From contig JAGYJM010000002.1 in assembly GCA_018402085.1 (NCBI GenBank), positions 2,681,501-2,745,500 on the forward strand: a stretch of 64,000 bases of DNA, in the 5' to 3' direction. Made by a program: the position numbers and the translations under genes. A model generated the notes under the pieces. That model was not told where the DNA came from. It worked only from the letters and a program-made list of their open reading frames with translations, and did no database searches. This document shows, piece by piece, positions 45,561 to 55,200 of this stretch (the first letter of the stretch is position 1; every line of letters begins with the position of its first letter). The stretch comes from Flavobacteriales bacterium (GTDB lineage: Bacteria; Bacteroidota; Bacteroidia; Flavobacteriales_D; Sanyastnellaceae).

Positions 45561-46328
45561 TTATTTCGAAACAACAAATTTTTTCGTCTGAAGCACAGCG
45601 CCATTTTCTACGAGGGCGTAAAAATACACCCCTGCACTGAAGGTATCGCTATTGAACAACACCACTCCATTCGGTTGGTTCAAAAGCGATTCATTCACGA
45701 TGTTGCCTACCATGTTGTAAATGACAAACTTTCGTTCGCTACCGGCGCGATTCCCGAAGTTGTACGCTACAGAAGCCAAACCGCCATTCACGGGGTTAGG
45801 TGCGACGTTTCCGAGTTCTGCAGCGACTTCTAGCTCCCCAACACTCTGGGTTTGCTCTACGTTGAATACAATATCCTGACAGATTTCAGTGTCTGGGTTG
45901 AAATGGTCAAAGAAACAGTATCGAATTTCAGTAATACCAGGCACGCCACGGTGCTCGTAATAGCCGTAAAACGAATCATCTGAACCACCCGGTTCGATGG
46001 TCACCATAAGCGCTTCGTTAGGTGATGTTTGCGGCTGGCCATAATCGTAACACAGCGGCCCCCAGCAAAAGCGTTCACGCGCGCCGGGTTCTCCTTCTGT
46101 AAAAGGACTATTCCACGGCTCTACATGTGAGAGCAATTGACGATATACCCTGAGGGTGAGCGGTTCGTCACTGGTGTTCACGACCGTTACATGCCCTTCA
46201 ATCTCATCATCTTCAGGAACATCGATGTAGCCTGTGATGTTGGCATCGATGTTTGTCAGCTCTAACTGCGCAAAAGCGCAGGATGCGATGGTGAATATAG
46301 CTGTTAGGAGGAGTATTATTTTCTTCAT
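45561..46328 (-). CDS. Secreted protein with type A T9SS sorting domain
   Basis: A 255-residue exported protein. The signal peptide (MKKIILLLTAIFTIASCAFAQ) defines the ATG at 46328; the frame is open to 46601 but the extension looks non-coding. The middle part (IEGHVTVVNTSDEPLTLRVY, then CWGPLCYDYG) resembles small Ig-like domains found in T9SS cargo. The C-terminal 75 residues (GNVAPNPVNGGLASVAYNFG, YNMVGNIV, FSAGVYFYALV, KKFVVSK) are a type A sorting domain. The function is unknown. A hairpin element lies antisense over the signal cleavage site. Confidence 0.87.
   Translation of the reverse strand: MKKIILLLTAIFTIASCAFAQLELTNIDANITGYIDVPEDDEIEGHVTVVNTSDEPLTLRVYRQLLSHVEPWNSPFTEGEPGARERFCWGPLCYDYGQPQTSPNEALMVTIEPGGSDDSFYGYYEHRGVPGITEIRYCFFDHFNPDTEICQDIVFNVEQTQSVGELEVAAELGNVAPNPVNGGLASVAYNFGNRAGSERKFVIYNMVGNIVNESLLNQPNGVVLFNSDTFSAGVYFYALVENGAVLQTKKFVVSK
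46264..46289 (+). repeat. Dispersed hairpin-GAT element 16
   Basis: The arms are CTGCGC and GCGCAG, the loop is AAAA and the tail is GATGCGAT. It is antisense to the T9SS cargo gene; its reverse complement encodes IASCAFAQ at the signal cleavage site. Confidence 0.7.
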
Positions 46329-46960
46329 AAGCGCATTACTTCTTCCAAATATACTGACAAAATCATCATTACCCGAAGCAGCAGCACAGCCTTTCACATG
46401 AATTGGATTTTTGGGAATCCAACTCTCCTGCATCTTGCGGCCGCAGAGTAAAGAACGATAGCGTCCGGAAAACCCCGCAATCATCCATTGGGAATGGTGT
46501 CTACTTTCATAGTTGACCTTTGCATTACGATGTGGATCTGTTTTTCGCTTGTTGAGCCACTCCGGAAAGCTTTCACTTTCCACAACCCAATTCACCGACA
46601 TAGCAATCAGCCTGTTAGCCCTTCAGAATGAATACTTTTTATTGTCATCCGGACAGCAACGACTGGCAGGGTCTTGTGCTCACTCATCGCCGTCTACCCT
46701 ACCCGGAACACCAATCGTGCGAAGCCCTTTAAAGGTGTCAGCCATCCGACTTTGGGCACTTCCCTTCATCGCAGGTGCTAACCGTCGCATCCCGCCTTTT
46801 CAGGCGGAAAAGTGCAGAGAGCCCGCAATCAAAATGGTATGCACGCCTCACAAAGTGACGAATTGGATTACGATAATTTGAAGAAAGAACAGAGATTTAA
46901 CGTGTGAATAACCCTACATTTACGAGACCAAATTTTGAGAATCAACACAATCCTTTCATT
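46329..46960. other. 632-base region without a supported gene
   Basis: Divergent spacer between two T9SS cargo genes. Open frames exist on both strands (for example 46513-46881 plus), but their translations look like non-coding sequence. The region holds one clear hairpin element at 46785-46811 and a possible promoter for the plus-strand gene around TACATTTA near 46914. Otherwise I see nothing in it; it could be a decayed gene. Confidence 0.5.
46785..46811 (-). repeat. Dispersed hairpin-GAT element 17 (intergenic)
   Basis: On the minus strand the arms are CCGCCT and AGGCGG, the loop is GAAA, the tail is GATGCGA, and TTTT precedes the stem. It is intergenic in the 632-base spacer. Confidence 0.75.
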
Positions 46961-48436
46961 ATGAAGCAATTTTTACGCTCTATCACACTTATGGCCGCTT
47001 TGATGATGGCCTTCACCGCTCAGGCGCAATTGCCAAACGGCAGCATCTGCCCTGATTTCACAGGTACCGACATTGACGGAAACACCTGGAACCTTTATGA
47101 CCTTCTTGATGAAGGCAAGGCGGTAATCATTGAAATTTCAGCTACCTGGTGCGGCCCTTGCTGGGGATACCACACGTCAAATGAGTTGAAAGACTTCTAC
47201 AACGCTTACGGTCCTGACGGCACCAATGAGGCGATGGTTTTGTTCATCGAAGGTGATGGCCAAACGGGTATGGAAGACCTGATGGGAAACACCGGATCTA
47301 CTCAAGGTGACTGGATCACCGGCACACCGTTTCCGATCATTGACGATGCGAGTATCTCGAACCTTCTTTCTGTTGGTTACTTCCCAACCATCTACACGGT
47401 TTGCCCGAGCCGCGTAATCACTGAGACCGGTCAAGGCTCAATGGAAGATCACTATGCTTTCATTCAGGAAAATGCTTGTCAGCCGGCATCCCTCAGCAAC
47501 GACCCGTCATTGATTGCATACAACGGTGCAACCGAAGTATGTGGCGAAGCAGGTGTTCCTGTTACCTTGATGAATTTCGGACTTCAGCCTTTGACCGCTG
47601 CAACAATTGAAGTAAGCAGCAACGGCCAGGTTCTCGCAACAGAAGAATGGACAGGCAACCTCAACACCTATGAAACAGAAATCGTAAACGTAGGTACCGT
47701 TTCGGTTGACGGTTCACTTGACATTGATGTCGACATCACAAGCACTGACGACAACATGCAAAACAACTCGCTGAGTGCATCACTCGTTCAGGGTGAAGCC
47801 GAGGTAGCCACTACCCACATCTACATTGAAGTTCTTACTGACGAGTGGGCGGGTGAAACCGGTCTTGAACTGACCAACACAACCACCGGAGAAGTTGTTT
47901 TCTCTATTGCTGCAGGTGAACTTGGAAACGTAACCCCTTATCAGTGGGATGTGTTTGTACCATCAGCCGGCTGCTACGCATTCCGTATTACCGACACCTA
48001 TGGCGACGGTATGAACGGAACCCAGTGGGGTGGCAGCGCAGGTTACTGTGGTGTGTTTGCTTACCAGGATGGTGAGTGGTTCAACGAGATCTACTCTTAC
48101 GATGGGTCTTACGATTTCGTAACCGAGTCAGCACTTGCTGACGTGCAAACCGTTGTTTCTGTTGAAGAAAACGAAGCGGTGGCTGATCTCAACGTATATC
48201 CGAACCCAACCAATGGCATCCTCAACCTGAACTTCAATACGCTTGACGCTTCTGAAGTGACTGTGGAGCTGGTTAACCTCCTCGGAGCGGTTGTGATCCG
48301 TGAAGATTTGGGCACCCTGCAGGCAGGTGCACAGCGTCTTCAGTACGATTTGACAAATCTTGAAGCAGGAATGTACCTGATGAACGTGACTGTTGACGGT
48401 GAAATGACTACCGTTCGCGTGAACCTCACCAAGTAA
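46961..48436 (+). CDS. Secreted thioredoxin-fold protein with type A T9SS sorting domain
   Basis: A 491-residue exported protein. Signal peptide MKQFLRSITLMAALMMAFTA, ending AQAQ, sets the ATG at 46961. Residues about 25-180 form a TlpA/redoxin-like domain with the redox motif CGPC in SATWCGPCWGYH. A CARDB- or Ig-like region follows, then SAGCYAFRITDTYGDGMNG, and the last 75 residues (VYPNPTNGILNLNF, LLGAVVIRED, LEAGMYLMNVTVDG) are a type A sorting domain. It is probably a surface thiol-disulfide oxidoreductase or Omp28-like protein. It is followed by a very strong terminator and another thioredoxin gene. Confidence 0.9.
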   Translation: MKQFLRSITLMAALMMAFTAQAQLPNGSICPDFTGTDIDGNTWNLYDLLDEGKAVIIEISATWCGPCWGYHTSNELKDFYNAYGPDGTNEAMVLFIEGDGQTGMEDLMGNTGSTQGDWITGTPFPIIDDASISNLLSVGYFPTIYTVCPSRVITETGQGSMEDHYAFIQENACQPASLSNDPSLIAYNGATEVCGEAGVPVTLMNFGLQPLTAATIEVSSNGQVLATEEWTGNLNTYETEIVNVGTVSVDGSLDIDVDITSTDDNMQNNSLSASLVQGEAEVATTHIYIEVLTDEWAGETGLELTNTTTGEVVFSIAAGELGNVTPYQWDVFVPSAGCYAFRITDTYGDGMNGTQWGGSAGYCGVFAYQDGEWFNEIYSYDGSYDFVTESALADVQTVVSVEENEAVADLNVYPNPTNGILNLNFNTLDASEVTVELVNLLGAVVIREDLGTLQAGAQRLQYDLTNLEAGMYLMNVTVDGEMTTVRVNLTK

Positions 48437-48455
48437 TTCACGATCTGAACATATT

Positions 48456-48508
48456 GGGATCAACAGTTTGGTATGGCTTTTGCGTACCAACTGTTGATCC
48501 CTTTTGTT
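48456..48508 (+). terminator. Strong intrinsic terminator
   Basis: Arms GGGATCAACAGTTTGGTA and TACCAACTGTTGATCCC pair over about 17 bp with one bulged T around an 11-base loop, followed by TTTTGTTT. It lies 19 bases after the T9SS cargo stop and just before the TlpA-like gene. Confidence 0.9.
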
Positions 48509-48526
48509 TCACATCAATTTGATACC

Positions 48527-49003
48527 ATGAAAAATTTCATTTTCACCGCTCTTCTTCTTTTGACCGTTGGCTCTCTTGCGGCACAGATGCCCAATGTTTC
48601 GCTGAAAGACCTGTATGGCAAGACCGTGAATACGGGCGAACTCCTTGAAGAAGGAAAACCCATGATCATTTCTTTCTGGGCTACATGGTGCAGTCCGTGC
48701 AAGCGAGAGTTGAACAACTATGCAGAGTATTATGAAGACTGGCAAGATGAGTACGGAGTTGAACTGATTGCCGTGAGCATCGATGACCAGCGGACGGCCA
48801 ATCGGGTTGCGCCTTACATAAACAGCGTAGAATGGCCTTACAGTGTACTGCTTGATCCTAACCGCTCGTTCGCTCGCGCGATGCAAGTCAATAATGTGCC
48901 TCACACCTTCATCTTTGACGGCAGCGGCAAACTTATCTGGCAGAATAATAATTACTCTGACGGGGATGAAGAAGAAGTAGAAGAAATTCTCCGAAACCTC
49001 TGA
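48527..49003 (+). CDS. TlpA-like thioredoxin family protein, exported
   Basis: A 158-residue periplasmic thiol-disulfide oxidoreductase. Signal peptide MKNFIFTALLLLTVGSLAAQ sets the ATG at 48527. The redox site is CSPC in WATWCSPCKREL near residue 55; the cis-Pro loop NNVPHTFIFD is present near 130. It opens a run with DUF6029, Omp28 and a beta-barrel protein, all plus strand with short gaps, so it may reduce or fold these envelope proteins. Confidence 0.93.
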   Translation: MKNFIFTALLLLTVGSLAAQMPNVSLKDLYGKTVNTGELLEEGKPMIISFWATWCSPCKRELNNYAEYYEDWQDEYGVELIAVSIDDQRTANRVAPYINSVEWPYSVLLDPNRSFARAMQVNNVPHTFIFDGSGKLIWQNNNYSDGDEEEVEEILRNL

Positions 49004-49039
49004 CGATTCACACCATACGATCTGAAACCTGTTTGAACT

Positions 49040-50776
49040 TTGAAGCGAATTCTCTTATCGAGTCTACTGGCTCTGTGTTTACCGGCGGCTGTATTTGCGC
49101 AGCTTTTTGGCGGAAACAATGACAACGACCCCGGTAAGGTAACCGGAAATGTGTCACTCATCTGGCAGAGTTATGCCGAAGACAGCTTGATAGGCGCGCA
49201 GGTACCGCCTGAAAAGTCGGCGTTGAATGCCTGGGCGAATTTGATCTATACCCGAGGAAATTTTTCTGCCGGTCTGAGGTATGAATCATACCAGAATGCA
49301 CTGCTGGGGTATCCCGGTCGATTTAAGGGCAACGGCATCGGGTATCGTTTTGCCCGCTACCGCACCGATAAGTACGATGTGACGATCGGTAACTTTTACG
49401 ATCAATTTGGCAGTGGCATTCCCTTTCGTTCTTATGAAGAGCGATATCTCGGGGTAGATAATGCGATGGACGGAATTCGCGTGGTCTTTCGTCCGATCAA
49501 CGGTGTCCAACTCAAAGGTATTTACGGCAGTCAGCGGCTTGACTTTGACAGCCGGTTGATCAATGGTCCGGGAATTGTGCGTGCCGCCGACGCAGAGATC
49601 AACCTCAACCAGGTGTTTGAAGATCTGGCTGAGAAAAAACTGCAGGTAACGTTTGGCGGATCCTTTATCAGCCGTTTTCAAGAAGGGAGCACCATCGAGA
49701 AAGACACCCTCATACTTGAAGTTCCGGAGAATGTTGGCACGTATTCCGGACGTATTAACGTGTTTTACGGCAGCTTAAACTTCTTCGGTGAGTATACGCG
49801 CAAGCTGAACGACCCGAATGCCGACAATGATTACATCTACCATCCCGGAGAGGGCATTTTTGCGAACCTTTCATGGAGTAAGCCCGGGTTTGGATTCAAC
49901 CTAAACGGTAAGATGGTTGACAATATGAGTTTCCGTTCAGACCGGGATTTGCTGCTTCTGGACGTTCCCATTAACTTCATTCCGGCTGTAACCAAGGTGC
50001 ATACATACAACCTTGCGGCAACCCTTTACCCTTATGCAACGGTACTTGATGGAGAATCAGGCTTTAGTGCAGAGGTCTTTAAAAAATTGAAGCAGGTAGA
50101 AGTTGACGACCAGGCAAGGGGACTGGGTACTTTCTTCAAGCGCGCCTACAATGCTTTAGTGGGTAAATACGGAACCAATCTTACGGTAAACTTTGCCGCA
50201 GCGAACAATATTGATACAACCGGCTTCACCGGCATTGAAGGACAAGTTATGGGCTACCGCCGCAACAGCTTAGGTTTTGGTGATGAGAAGTTCGTAAGGG
50301 ACCTGAACGTAGAGGTGAGCCGTAAATTTTCTAAAAACTTCAAGGCAAAGTATACCTATTACTACCTCGAATTTAACACGAACGTGACGCCGGTGACCAT
50401 TGACTTTAAAGGGCTTCTCTATGGCGACATTCATGTGCTTGAGTTGCAAAACAGGCTGTCAAAACACCATTCACTTCGCACAGAAGTACAGGCGCTGTTT
50501 ACGGATCAAGACAACGGCGACTGGGGTACCCTTTTGTTCGAATATTCATTTTCACCCCACTGGTTTTTCAGTGTGATGGATCAATGGAACTTTGGCAATC
50601 CCAATCCAAATGAACGCGTTCATTATCTTTATGGAACGGTAGGTTACATTGACGGACCTCATCGCCTGGCTCTTGGCTACGGTAAACGACGAGAAGGAAT
50701 TTTCTGCGTCGGTGGTGTTTGTCGTGCAGTACCTGCCTCGAATGGTTTTGAAATAACATTTACAAGCAGTTTCTGA
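49040..50776 (+). CDS. DUF6029 family outer-membrane protein
   Basis: A 578-residue exported protein with signal peptide (MKRILLSSLLALCLPAAVFA, from the TTG at 49040) followed by beta-strand-rich sequence. The stretch GKVTGNVSLIWQSYAEDSLI, NLIYTRGNFSAGLRYESYQN and NFYDQFGSGIPFRSYEERYLGVDNA is typical of DUF6029, expected to be an outer-membrane barrel. The C-terminus ends in FEITFTSSF with a terminal Phe as in many outer-membrane proteins. It overlaps the Omp28 start by one base. Confidence 0.88.
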   Translation: MKRILLSSLLALCLPAAVFAQLFGGNNDNDPGKVTGNVSLIWQSYAEDSLIGAQVPPEKSALNAWANLIYTRGNFSAGLRYESYQNALLGYPGRFKGNGIGYRFARYRTDKYDVTIGNFYDQFGSGIPFRSYEERYLGVDNAMDGIRVVFRPINGVQLKGIYGSQRLDFDSRLINGPGIVRAADAEINLNQVFEDLAEKKLQVTFGGSFISRFQEGSTIEKDTLILEVPENVGTYSGRINVFYGSLNFFGEYTRKLNDPNADNDYIYHPGEGIFANLSWSKPGFGFNLNGKMVDNMSFRSDRDLLLLDVPINFIPAVTKVHTYNLAATLYPYATVLDGESGFSAEVFKKLKQVEVDDQARGLGTFFKRAYNALVGKYGTNLTVNFAAANNIDTTGFTGIEGQVMGYRRNSLGFGDEKFVRDLNVEVSRKFSKNFKAKYTYYYLEFNTNVTPVTIDFKGLLYGDIHVLELQNRLSKHHSLRTEVQALFTDQDNGDWGTLLFEYSFSPHWFFSVMDQWNFGNPNPNERVHYLYGTVGYIDGPHRLALGYGKRREGIFCVGGVCRAVPASNGFEITFTSSF

Positions 50777-51630
50777 TGAAGACAAGGGTATATTTCATTG
50801 CGCTGGCTAGTGCGCTGCTTTTCACAGCGTGCGATGTCATTGATGACCCGGTAATTCCGGTCACCACAGGATACCAGAGTGATCTTTATGGTCCACCTCC
50901 GAGCTTTGACATTCCTTCTGAGAGTGTTCAGGGTGTACTCATTGAAGATTTTACTGCTCATCAATGCGGAAATTGTCCTGACGCGGGCGTCATCGCAGAG
51001 GGTATTATTGCTGACTACCCCGAAGCCATTCTTGTAGCGATTCACGCAGGCAATCTTGCCGCCACGAGTGACGCCCCGCCCTTCGATACAGATTGGGTCA
51101 CAGAAGAAGGACGGGTATTCTGGGATCAACTTGATTTTCAGGCGAACCCGCTCGGACGCATCAATCGGGAAGGCGGTACCGGTAATTTCTTTGCCCCCTC
51201 TCAGTGGGAAGCAAAAACCGTTGAATGGCTGGCAAACGATCCGGCTCTTGACCTTCAGGTTCAAACGGAGTATGTAGGTGAGAATAACCACTTGAATATA
51301 CATGTGAACGGGTATTACAATGAGGCATACCCGAACAGTACACACCTTGTCATTCTGATTACTGAATCTGAGCTTTACGACTATCAGTTGTGGTATGGCA
51401 ACGATCCTGAGGTTGTACCTGACTATCATTTCAAACACACCCTTCGCGGCTCGGTTACCGGTGCGAACGGGCTTTCTTTCAGAGGCCCCGCAGAAGCGGG
51501 GGATTCGGCTCAGAAAGACTACACCTATGACTGGAATAGCGAGTGGGTAGTAGAGAACAGCTACGTGGTTGCCTTTGTCTATGACGATGAAACCGGATTG
51601 GTTTTAAATGCAGTGGAGGTTGAATTATGA
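50776..51630 (+). CDS. Omp28-related outer-membrane lipoprotein
   Basis: A 284-residue lipoprotein with lipobox FTAC at residue 19. The Omp28 domain is shown by VLIEDFTAHQCGNCPDAGVI near residue 55, where the CGNC pair sits at the thioredoxin-like redox position, and by LVILITESELYDYQ and HTLRGSVTGANG. It lies between DUF6029 and a beta-barrel gene in one coupled unit. A hairpin element (51484-51507) lies within. Confidence 0.9.
   Translation: MKTRVYFIALASALLFTACDVIDDPVIPVTTGYQSDLYGPPPSFDIPSESVQGVLIEDFTAHQCGNCPDAGVIAEGIIADYPEAILVAIHAGNLAATSDAPPFDTDWVTEEGRVFWDQLDFQANPLGRINREGGTGNFFAPSQWEAKTVEWLANDPALDLQVQTEYVGENNHLNIHVNGYYNEAYPNSTHLVILITESELYDYQLWYGNDPEVVPDYHFKHTLRGSVTGANGLSFRGPAEAGDSAQKDYTYDWNSEWVVENSYVVAFVYDDETGLVLNAVEVEL
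51484..51507 (+). repeat. Dispersed hairpin-GAT element 18
   Basis: The arms are CCCCGC and GCGGGG, the loop is AGAA and the tail is GATTCGG. It is in-frame in the Omp28 gene and encodes PAEAGDS. Confidence 0.55.
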
Positions 51631-52247
51631 TTCGCAGCTCGCTCATTGTCTTTTTTCTTTTTGTGTACGGCCTATCCGGAGCGCTTGCTCAGTCAGACTT
51701 TTCAGCCGGACTGCTTGCGGGCTTCGCTGCTACGCAGGTAAATGGTGACGCTATCAGTGGTTTTCACAAAATAGGCCTGAATGGTGGTGCCTATGTACAA
51801 TTCGGTTTAGGTGAAAAACTGGATGGCCGAATTGAAATCGCTTATATAGGTAAAGGTAGCCGGAGGCTTGTGAACCAAGACAGCGCAGACCGCAGACGAT
51901 GGGGGTATACGCTCGACTATCTGGAGGTACCCCTTCTGATCAATTATAGCCTGCATAAAGTCTGTTTGCAAGGCGGTTTGTATGGTTCGGTATTATTAAG
52001 TGGCTCTTACTTTGAAGACGGAGCTGATTTCCCCATACCCAACCCTCAAATGCGCCCGTTCGATATCGGTCTGGTGGCAGGAGCTTCTTATGATCTGACC
52101 GAGCGCTTTTTTCTATCCGGTCGACTCACCACATCCGCCATCTCTATTCGCCCTCCCCCAGACCCGGGCAATCAGACCTACGCTTTCGATGGCGGCATGA
52201 GCAATATTGTGATCCAGTTTATGCTGGGTCTGCGGATCACTTCTTAA
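51627..52247 (+). CDS. PorT-like outer-membrane beta-barrel protein
   Basis: A 206-residue protein with signal peptide (MIRSSLIVFFLFVYGLSGAL, ending AQSD). It continues with alternating strands typical of the small eight-stranded barrels of the PorT/OMP_b-brl group (AGLLAGFAATQVNGDAISGF, GLNGGAYVQFGL, GYTLDYLEVPLLINYSL, FDIGLVAGASYDL). The start overlaps the Omp28 stop (ATGA). The stop overlaps the convergent sortilin-like gene by four bases. The role is unknown, perhaps structural. Confidence 0.8.
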   Translation: MIRSSLIVFFLFVYGLSGALAQSDFSAGLLAGFAATQVNGDAISGFHKIGLNGGAYVQFGLGEKLDGRIEIAYIGKGSRRLVNQDSADRRRWGYTLDYLEVPLLINYSLHKVCLQGGLYGSVLLSGSYFEDGADFPIPNPQMRPFDIGLVAGASYDLTERFFLSGRLTTSAISIRPPPDPGNQTYAFDGGMSNIVIQFMLGLRITS

Positions 52248-55200
52248 TCTTGTGGCTTCAGCTTTCGAAATGGGGAGAGTTCTACTTTCTCTATCTCTTC
52301 TTGCCAGGGAGACCAGCGTTCATCAAAGAAGGCCCGGATGGTTGCGAGTACTTCATCTGTCTGCTCCTGGGCTTTGTCAGCAGCGCGCCGGGCGTTTTGT
52401 CCGGGAGCACGATCGAATGGTCCCACGAATGACATCGCTCTGTAGAGGTAGTCGTTGAGGCGCATCGTAACGTGATCGTAGCCCTCAAAGTCTTCAGCCG
52501 TCATAAAGAGCGTCTCCAATTTTTTGAGTTCGCTCATCAGTGAATCTGCTCTCACCATCAACTCTTGAAGCGTGGTATCTTCTTGCAGAGCGATTTGCTG
52601 CTTGACCATTCCGATAACCTCTTGTGCGTCTCTGATGCGGTCGAAAGCTTTGCGGGCTTTCGAAACTGTCTCCATGAGCTCGCGGTGATGATCCGCCGCT
52701 TTTGCGGCGTTATCTGCCTCATAAGCCATACGAGGGTCAGGCAGCACGGTAATCATGGCTGAGTCTTTCATTTCTTTATAGGTCAAAACGGCCTTGTATA
52801 CACCTGGCAAAACGGGTGGCCCGCCACCCGGCTCGTCTTCGGGCTCTTCACTGCGACGTGCAGGATAAAGCACACCTTTTTCTCGCAGTCCCCATGCACT
52901 GCGCGTCACCCCTGAGTCAGGCGTAAGACGAAGGGTTCGAAGAGTATCACCTGCTTCGGCAATGATGTGCAGCGTGGCTTTGGTTTCTTTCTCTTTGGTA
53001 TCAAGGCTGTCAGGGTGTACAAACCAGCTAAGTGCGGCACCAGATCGCTTGTTCTCACCGCTCCAATGGTGATCAGCGATGAAACGCGCACCTTGTGCAC
53101 GTTTCCAGGGGTGTAAATAAGCATGTACGGGTTCAAAGAGCTGAAGAGGCTTGCCCAACCCACCTGCAGCAGCTTCTCGCAGCGGACGAATATCATCGAG
53201 GATGTAGCACCCTCGACCAAAAGTACCGATGATCAGGTCGTGTTCACGCGGGTGGATCTTCAGGTCACGTGTTGACACTGATGGATAATTGTGCTCCCAC
53301 TTATTCCATTTTGCGCCTTTGTCAAATGAGACATAGAGCCCTCGGTCAGTGCCAAGGAAGAGCAGATTCGGTTCTTCAGGATCCTGCACCACCGCGAGGC
53401 AGTGTCCGTGCACCTTGTTATTATCCGCCAATCGTTTCCAGGTCACTCCGAAATCACTTGTGTGGTACAAGTATGGCTGCCAGTCATTTCGACGGTAATT
53501 GTTGGCTACAACAAAGAGCTCTCCACGGTTGTGGGTTGAGGCTACTAATTGTGGGATCCAGCTTCCTTCGGGCAGATCTGGCAATCTGGCGGCGAGATCT
53601 TGCCAGACCTTTCCTCCATTTCTGGTGAGCTGTAACTTACCGTCATCTGTACCTACCCAGATCACATCATCATCAAAAGGGCTTGGTTCGATGCAGAGAA
53701 TCGTTGTGAAATTTTCGGCTTGGGTAGCGTCAATGGTGAGGCCTCCTGATTCGGCTTGTTTCTGTTTGGTTGTATCATTTGTTGTAAGGTCTGGGCTGAG
53801 AACCATCCAAGACTGGCCTTGATTAAAGCTATAGTGCACCCGCTGGCTTCCGAAGTAAATACCTTTATTGTTACGTGGGTCTGCCGCGATGGCTGCGTTC
53901 CAGTTGAATCGCAGATTAACTGAATCAGAGCTTACCGGCTTCACGTATGCCATCTCACCGGTTTGGTGGTTTACCCTGTAAACATTTCCTCCCTGGTACA
54001 TGGCGTATGCAAAGCGGTTGTCAGATCGATCAGGAACGACGTCAAAGCCATCGCCGAAACTGATCTCTTGCCAATCTTCATTGCGAATACCACCATAGTG
54101 CCAAACGTAGCCAGGCCCTTTCCAGGATCCATTGTCTTGCATACCGCCATAGACATTGTAAGGCACTTCCATATCATAGTTGATGTGGTAGAACTGCCCG
54201 AGGGGGAGATTCATAATGAACTCCCAGTTTTCGCCACCGTCGCGGCTGATATTGAGGCCTCCATCGTTACCATTGATCATGAAATTATGGTCATCCGGGT
54301 GAATGTAGAAAGCATGATGGTCTGGGTGCACTCCACTGTAGGGTAGAATCACGTCAAAGGTCTTTCCTCCGTCAATGCTTTTACTGACCAGTGAATAGAG
54401 GTTGAAGAGTGTATTCTCATCGCCGGGATGTGCATAAATTTCAGCGTAGTAAAAGGGTCGGTTACCAATATTTTTGGTGCTGACCAGGTTGAAAGTCCGG
54501 CCTCCGTCGGTGCTCTTGTAGAGGCCTGTTTTCTTGGCTTCTACGAGCGCATAGACGACGTTGGCATTAGCTGCAGAGATGGCGAGACCGATACGTCCGA
54601 GTTCGCCATCCGGTAGTCCGTTCTTATCTGTGCGCTCCGTCCAGGTAGCGCCGGCGTCATGAGATACATAGAGTCCTGATCCATCACCGCCCGAATTGAA
54701 TGTCCAGGGTTTTCTGCTGTGTTGCCACATTGCCGCAAAGATTTTATCAGGATTTACCGGATCAACAATGAGGTCTGCGCAGCCGGTTTCGTCATTGATA
54801 AAGAGTACTTTTTCCCAGTTTTTTCCTCCGTCGGTCGTTCGATACACTCCGCGGTCTTCACTTTCGCCCCATGCTGAACCTGTAGCGCCTACGATCACGG
54901 TATTCGGGTCATCTCGGTGCACCACGATGCGGTGAATATTGCGTGTGTTCTGAAGCCCCATCAACTGCCAGGTTGCACCACCGTCGCTGCTCTTAAAAAC
55001 ACCTTCTCCACTGTTGTGTGAATTGCGTGGGTTACCCTCACCTGTGCCTGCCCAAATGACATCAGGGTTTGAAGGGGCGATGGCTACCGCGCCGATTGAC
55101 TGCACTGGCTGGTCATCAAACACGGGCTCCCAGGTGATCCCACCGGAGGTGCTTTTCCACAGCCCGCCTGAGGCGGTACCAACATAAATGACATTGGGTT

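Noticed and set aside
46513-46881. Open frame of 122 codons on the plus strand
   Set aside because: The translation has no recognisable domain, signal or repeat, and the frame overlaps a hairpin element; probably chance.
52641-52663. 8-bp inverted repeat (TCGAAAGC with GCTTTCGA) in the sortilin-like gene
   Set aside because: It has a 7-base loop and lacks the GAT tail of the hairpin family; probably a coding coincidence.
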